From NCBI GenBank assembly GCA_016714645.1, contig JADKCI010000004.1, forward strand, positions 539,501 through 603,500: a DNA stretch of 64,000 nucleotides, given 5' to 3'. Origin of the DNA: Chromatiaceae bacterium (GTDB lineage Bacteria > Pseudomonadota > Gammaproteobacteria > Chromatiales > Chromatiaceae). Within the stretch, counting starts at the first letter, position 1; the number at the start of each line of letters is the position of its first letter. Positions 59,811 through 64,000 of this stretch are shown here, in pieces. Below the pieces are notes generated by a model, which saw only the letters and a program-made list of their open reading frames with translations, searched no databases and was not told the origin of the DNA. The translations under genes and the position numbers were made by a program.

Positions 59811-61610
59811 CTAATCCCTGGCCTTCCGCTTCCCCTGCTTACCGGCTTTCCCCTCCACCCGCTCCCGGACCCGCTCACGAATCGTTTCGCTCACCCGATC
59901 GGAGAGTTGCAGGCTGGTCAGGAGGGCGGGGATGTTCTCCTCTAGGTTGATGTTTAGGTTGATGAGACGTCCGCCCTCGATGGCCGGGTTGCGGCCGCTC
60001 AGGTGCAGGGCGAGCAGGAGCTTGCCGTCTTCGTCGTAGCTCAGGTCGCTGTCGAGCTGGTCGAACTGGAAGTCATCGAGGGCCTGCACCACCAGTTGCA
60101 GGGCGGGATTGGCGGCGCCGTAGGTGCGCAGGCCCTCGGAGCGGAACTGGAGCTGACCGCCGGGGGCGCGGGCGAAGACCGTACCCTCCTGGATAGTTAT
60201 GCCCTCGGCACCGAGGCGCACCGGCAGCCGCCCCTCCAGGGTCCCGGCGCCGCTCAGGCCCTCCGTCGGATAGGCCGCCAGTAGCGAGGCCAGCTCCACG
60301 CCCTCGAAGCGCACCGGCAGGGTTGGGCGACCCTTACCCACTGTCAGCGAGCCCGGTTCCAGCCAGACGCGCCCGCCAAAGAGCCTCGCCTCGGCCTGGC
60401 GCCAGGACAGGATGCCCGCGCCGGGCGCCTCGAGGGGCGCCTGGTACTGGCCGGCCAGGGTCAGGGGGCCCAGGGTCAGACCGGCGTTGGCCTCCGGCAG
60501 GCTCAGGCGGGGCAGGTCCAGCCGCAGCTCCCGCGCCGTCAGTACCCCGGTCAGATGCCCGGTCAGACCCCTGAAGGCGATGCGGTCCTGGATGCCCGAC
60601 AGGCCGTCCAGGTCCAGGGCCAGGTCCCCGCGCCAGGGCTTGGCCACCGGGGCTGTCAGGTTCAGGGTCAACCGCGCTGCCCCGCCGTCCAGGCTCAGCA
60701 GCGTCGGCCAGTCGATGAGGACCGCCGCTAGGGGATTGCCGGTTGCAAAGGCCAGGTCCGCGCCGGGCACCTGGGCTACCAGGCCCGCTTGGGCATCCCA
60801 ACTCAGCGCCAGCGGGGCGGCGAACCCGCTGGCGGCGCTCATCTCGCCCTGGAAGGCGAGCCGCTCCAGGTCGGCATCCAGGTCCCCACTGAGGGTCCAG
60901 GCCTGGGGGTGCAGGGCCGGGTGGCCGACGGACCCGGCGCTCAGCTCCACTAGCCCGCGCATCGCCAGCACTGGGCCCAGGGTCCCCCGATCCGCGGCGT
61001 CCAGGTTCCCCAGGAACAGCACATCCGCGCTCAGGTCGCTGAACTCCACCCCGGCCACCACCATCCGGGGCAACTGGGCCAGCAGTCGCCCCTTCCAGGT
61101 GTGGCCCCTCTCGGCCGGGAGCACCTCGCTCTCCAGCCGCAGGGGGCCGGCCTCCCAGCGGCAGGCGCCGGTGGGGCAGGGCAGATCCAGTTGCACCCCT
61201 TGAATATGCGTGACGCGCGTCAGCCACACCAGGTTGGCGAGGAGGGGCTGGAAGTCCGCCGGCGCCACCGGGGGTGGGAGGGGGGCCGCCGGACCCGGTC
61301 GCCAGACCACCTTCAGTTGGGCGATGTCCAGCATCTCCAGGCGGGGCTTGCCGGTCCCGAGTCCCGCCCAGGTCAGGCGCAGATCCCGGGCATCGAAACG
61401 TATCTGGTCGCCAGCGGGCAGGGTCCTGGCCAGGGCCAGGCGGTCCAGGTGCAACTCCCCGAGGGCCAGGCGCGGGTAACCCCACTCCAGCAGCTCCAGA
61501 CCCGAGGCCCGCCAGGCCCAGGCCCCGCCCAAGGCGAAGGCCAGACCGAGCAGCAGGGTCAGGCCCAGCAACCAGCGGGTAATGACCCGCCCGCGCGATC
61601 GAGGCCTCAT
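59811..61610 (-). CDS. ydbH: YdbH-family intermembrane transport protein (AsmA-like)
   Basis: The 599-residue product has an N-terminal membrane anchor (RWLLGLTLLLGLAFALGGAW). A long beta-rich AsmA-like body and the conserved C-terminus INLNINLEENIPALL followed by LQLSDRVSETI then complete it. E. coli YdbH is longer (879) and, with YnbE, bridges the envelope to carry phospholipids. Here the expected ynbE and ydbL partners are 12.4 kb away at 46794-47371. The CRISPR-Cas locus and MFS gene lie between. The sequence looks intact. Confidence 0.88.
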   Translation of the reverse strand: MRPRSRGRVITRWLLGLTLLLGLAFALGGAWAWRASGLELLEWGYPRLALGELHLDRLALARTLPAGDQIRFDARDLRLTWAGLGTGKPRLEMLDIAQLKVVWRPGPAAPLPPPVAPADFQPLLANLVWLTRVTHIQGVQLDLPCPTGACRWEAGPLRLESEVLPAERGHTWKGRLLAQLPRMVVAGVEFSDLSADVLFLGNLDAADRGTLGPVLAMRGLVELSAGSVGHPALHPQAWTLSGDLDADLERLAFQGEMSAASGFAAPLALSWDAQAGLVAQVPGADLAFATGNPLAAVLIDWPTLLSLDGGAARLTLNLTAPVAKPWRGDLALDLDGLSGIQDRIAFRGLTGHLTGVLTARELRLDLPRLSLPEANAGLTLGPLTLAGQYQAPLEAPGAGILSWRQAEARLFGGRVWLEPGSLTVGKGRPTLPVRFEGVELASLLAAYPTEGLSGAGTLEGRLPVRLGAEGITIQEGTVFARAPGGQLQFRSEGLRTYGAANPALQLVVQALDDFQFDQLDSDLSYDEDGKLLLALHLSGRNPAIEGGRLINLNINLEENIPALLTSLQLSDRVSETIRERVRERVEGKAGKQGKRKARD

Positions 61611-61625
61611 GGCTACTCCCGACGC

Positions 61626-62252
61626 TCAGGCGTGCTTGATGACCAGGGAGTCCAGGATGGTGGCGATGCGCCCCGCCCCGTCGAGGGCCGTCTCCAGACG
61701 GTCCAGCAGGTGGGACCAGCGCAGCAGGGGGAGGGGATGGGCGGCCTCGGCCTCTTCTTCATAAAGCTCGCCCAAGGCCACCAGCAGCAGGCTGTCGGTC
61801 TCCTCGGTGAGGTGCTCGACGGCGGCAATCTCGGCGGCGATGGTGTCCCCCCGCCGCAGCCGCTCCAGCATGCGCGCCGTCAGGGTCAGCATCTCCCCCA
61901 GGCTCCCGGCCAGGGACTGGGCCGCCGGGCGTGGTGCGGTAAAGCCGTAGAGGCTGGCCCGCGCCGCGACTGCCACCAGGGCGCGGGTGGTCTCCTCCAG
62001 GGCCAGGCTCAGGGCGTGGAGGTCGGCGCGCTCCAGGGGCAGGAGCCGCGTCAGGCCCAGCTCCCGGCCCACCTCCCGGAAGGTCAGGCGCGCCGCCTGC
62101 TCCAGGTCGCGTACCCGGCCCGCCGCTGGGGCCGAGGCCGCCGGATTCGCCAGCAGGGCCTCCAGCTCCCGGCTGGCGGCGATCAGCAGGCTGAACTGCC
62201 GTTCCAGCAGGGGGCCGAAGGGAAAGGCTGGACCCAGCAGCGAGAAGGCCAT
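61626..62252 (-). CDS. DUF47/PhoU-like family protein
   Basis: The 208-residue helical product matches the DUF47 group related to PhoU (PFGPLLERQFSLL, EETDSLLLVALGEL). Such proteins usually sit beside a PiT-type phosphate transporter, which is absent here. Instead it lies between an RND efflux gene and ydbH. It is nine bases from the RND stop and 15 from the ydbH start, so the three may form one operon. Confidence 0.82.
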   Translation of the reverse strand: MAFSLLGPAFPFGPLLERQFSLLIAASRELEALLANPAASAPAAGRVRDLEQAARLTFREVGRELGLTRLLPLERADLHALSLALEETTRALVAVAARASLYGFTAPRPAAQSLAGSLGEMLTLTARMLERLRRGDTIAAEIAAVEHLTEETDSLLLVALGELYEEEAEAAHPLPLLRWSHLLDRLETALDGAGRIATILDSLVIKHA

Positions 62253-62261
62253 GGGCGACTC

Positions 62262-64000
62262 CTAGGACGCCAGGGGCGCCCGCCGCTGGCCTGCCAGCCA
62301 GCGGGCGAACTGGCCCAGGTAGAGGTAGAAGACCGGCGTTACGTAGAGGGTCAGGAGCTGGGAAAACAGCAGGCCCCCCACCACCGCCACGCCCAGGGAT
62401 TGGCGTGCCTCCCCCCCCGCCCCCCAGCCGCTGGCGATGGGCAGGGTGCCGAGCAGGGCCGCCAGGGTGGTCATCAGGATGGGCCGAAAGCGCGTCAGGC
62501 AGGCGGTATGGATGGCCGCCAGGGGCTCCAGGCCCCGGGTACGCTCCGCCTCCAGGGCGAAGTCCACCATCATGATGCCGTTCTTTTTGACGATGCCGAT
62601 GAGCAGGATGATGCCCACATAGGCGTACATGTCCAACTCCAGCCCCAGCAGCTTCAGGGAAGCCAGGGCGCCGAAGGCCGCCAGGGGGAGGGCGGTGAGG
62701 ATGGTCAGGGGGTGCAGGAAGCTCTCGTAGAGAATCCCTAGCACGATGTAGATGATCACCAGGGTGATGATCAGCAGAAAGCCCATGCTCGCCAGCGAGG
62801 CCTGAAAGGCCTGGGCCGTGCCCTGGAAGACGGCATGGACGCTCGCCGGCAGGGTCTCGTGGGCCAGTTGGTTGATGGACTCGATGACGGGGCCGATGGA
62901 GGCCTGGGGCTTGAGGTTGAAGGAAATGGTCGCCGAGGGCAGTTGCCCCAGGTGGTTGACGGTGCGTGGCGCCTGGGTCTCCGTCAGGCGCGCCACTGAC
63001 CGCAGGGGCACCAGGGCGCCGCCCTCCGCCCGCAGGTAGAGGCGGTCCAGGGCATCCGGGGCCTCACGGTGGGCCGGGTCCAGTTCCAGGATGACGTAGT
63101 AATAGTTGGCCGCGGCATAGATGGTCGAGACCTGGCGGCGGCCATAGGCGGAGTAGAAGGCATCCTGGATCTGGAGCGGGGACAGCCCCAGGGCCGCCGC
63201 CTTGTCCCGGTCCAGGGTGATTTCAACCCGTGGCTGGCGCATCTGCAGGTCCGATTTGACGTCGATGATGGCCTCCAGTCCCCGGAGTTTGTCCTCCATG
63301 ACCGCGCCATAGTGCTGCAACTCCGTCAGGTCGTCGCCTTGCAGGGCCAGCTGCCACTGGGCGCTGGTCAGACGCGAGCCGATGGTGATGAGGGGCGGGT
63401 TCACCAGGGAGACGATGAGGCCTGGAATCTGGTTCAGGGGCGGGCGCAGGCGGGCGATGATCTCATCCACGGAATGGTCCCGTTCCTCCGCCGGGGGCAG
63501 GCTCAAAAAGGCGATGCCGGTGCTGTCGCCCATGAGCCCTACGATGGAGGCGATGTTCGCCGTTCGGGCATCCGGGTCCGTCAGGAGCACCTGGTTGAGC
63601 TGCTCCTGGTGGCGCAGCATGTCGGTGAAGGAGGTGCGGTCATCGATCTGGGAGAAGATGCGGAAGAAGCCCTGATCCTGGGTCGGGATGAAGCCCTTGG
63701 GCAGGGCCTGGAACAGCAGCACCGTGCCGGCCAGGGTCGCCAGGGTCAGGATCAGCATCAGGCCCCGGTGGCGCAGGCTGAGGCTCAGGGAGCGGTCATA
63801 GCCCCGCAGCAGCCCCGCGAAGCCACTCTCGAAGACCCGCGCCAGCCGTCCGGTGGGCTTGAGCTCCGCCCCCACCAGCAGGCGGCTCGCCAGCATGGGC
63901 GTCAGGCTCAGGGACAGGAAACCCGACAGCAGGATGGCGGCGGTGATGGCTACGGCGAACTCCCGGAACAGCCGCCCCAGGATGCCTTCCATAAAGAGGA
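62262..64000 (-). CDS. RND-family efflux transporter permease, C-terminal part (5' end outside window)
   Basis: The frame enters from the right edge (LFMEGILGRLFREFAVA) and runs 579 residues to its stop. The segment covers the second half of an AcrB/MdtC-type permease. It includes transmembrane helix motifs such as GFLSLSLTPMLASRLL, the periplasmic loop, and the C-terminal helices around GIVKKNGIMMVDFALEAE. It exports drugs, metals or other compounds by proton exchange; the substrate is unknown. The N-terminal half and the adaptor gene are beyond the window. The C-terminal part is intact. Confidence 0.93.
   Translation of the reverse strand, partial: LFMEGILGRLFREFAVAITAAILLSGFLSLSLTPMLASRLLVGAELKPTGRLARVFESGFAGLLRGYDRSLSLSLRHRGLMLILTLATLAGTVLLFQALPKGFIPTQDQGFFRIFSQIDDRTSFTDMLRHQEQLNQVLLTDPDARTANIASIVGLMGDSTGIAFLSLPPAEERDHSVDEIIARLRPPLNQIPGLIVSLVNPPLITIGSRLTSAQWQLALQGDDLTELQHYGAVMEDKLRGLEAIIDVKSDLQMRQPRVEITLDRDKAAALGLSPLQIQDAFYSAYGRRQVSTIYAAANYYYVILELDPAHREAPDALDRLYLRAEGGALVPLRSVARLTETQAPRTVNHLGQLPSATISFNLKPQASIGPVIESINQLAHETLPASVHAVFQGTAQAFQASLASMGFLLIITLVIIYIVLGILYESFLHPLTILTALPLAAFGALASLKLLGLELDMYAYVGIILLIGIVKKNGIMMVDFALEAERTRGLEPLAAIHTACLTRFRPILMTTLAALLGTLPIASGWGAGGEARQSLGVAVVGGLLFSQLLTLYVTPVFYLYLGQFARWLAGQRRAPLAS

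Noticed and set aside
1..64000. tRNA or rRNA genes, insertion sequences and integrases
   Set aside because: Intergenic regions were read for T-loop motifs, transposase frames and terminal repeats; nothing convincing was found.

Overview
The window is a GC-rich, gene-dense chromosomal segment whose housekeeping genes are gammaproteobacterial. Purple sulfur bacteria (Chromatiales/Chromatiaceae) or close relatives fit best: ATP sulfurylase of the kind used in sulfur oxidation, a diheme c-type cytochrome, a SLAC1/TDT anion transporter and rubrerythrin occur together. This placement is inference from gene content; no rRNA or tRNA gene was found to test it.

Layout. 1-5.7 kb: infB (5' end missing), rbfA, truB, rpsO and pnp, closed by a 16-bp perfect hairpin. 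5.8-10 kb: a conserved hypothetical, a PKHD-type hydroxylase, a lipoprotein, a LON-domain protein and a GH13 enzyme that is frameshifted as sequenced. 10.3-14.8 kb: glyA-nrdR-ribD, a coiled-coil protein built of 11-residue repeats, and ribE. 14.9-19.4 kb: trmO, a tightly coupled operon of a retropepsin-like protein, RimK and an AstE/aspartoacylase-like protein, then an adenosine kinase. 19.5-24.3 kb: a small conserved protein, a SLAC1/TDT transporter, a Crp/Fnr regulator with three of the four FNR cluster cysteines, an alcohol dehydrogenase and ygfZ. 24.3-30.4 kb: an RNase II-like exonuclease, a two-gene unit encoding a membrane-embedded SMC/Rad50-like ATPase, a MepK-like M15 enzyme and a lytic transglycosylase. 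30.6-37.9 kb: sat, diheme cytochrome c, hda, wrbA-like, acyP, sfsA, cpdA, rubrerythrin and bamE. 38-45.8 kb: nadK (frameshifted as sequenced)-recN, then hrcA-grpE-dnaK-dnaJ with a perfect CIRCE element and a sigma-32-type promoter. 45.9-47.4 kb: a RIO kinase and the ydbL and ynbE homologues. 48-57.9 kb: a CRISPR array of 14 identical 36-bp repeats with a complete type I cas set (cas6-cas3-cas8-cas7-cas5 and a cas4/cas1 fusion-cas2) resembling the Myxococcus dev/I-MYXAN group. 58-64 kb: an MFS transporter, ydbH, a DUF47 protein and the C-terminal part of an RND efflux pump.

The most striking arrangement is that ydbH (59.8-61.6 kb) lies about 12 kb upstream of its usual operon partners ynbE and ydbL (46.8-47.4 kb), all on the minus strand. 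The CRISPR-Cas locus and an MFS gene fill the gap, so the defence island appears to have entered a conserved envelope-lipid-transport operon.

Three genes carry single-base frameshifts that can be repaired by eye: the GH13 enzyme, nadK and cas4/cas1. Because nadK is normally essential, sequencing or assembly error is a serious explanation for at least that one.
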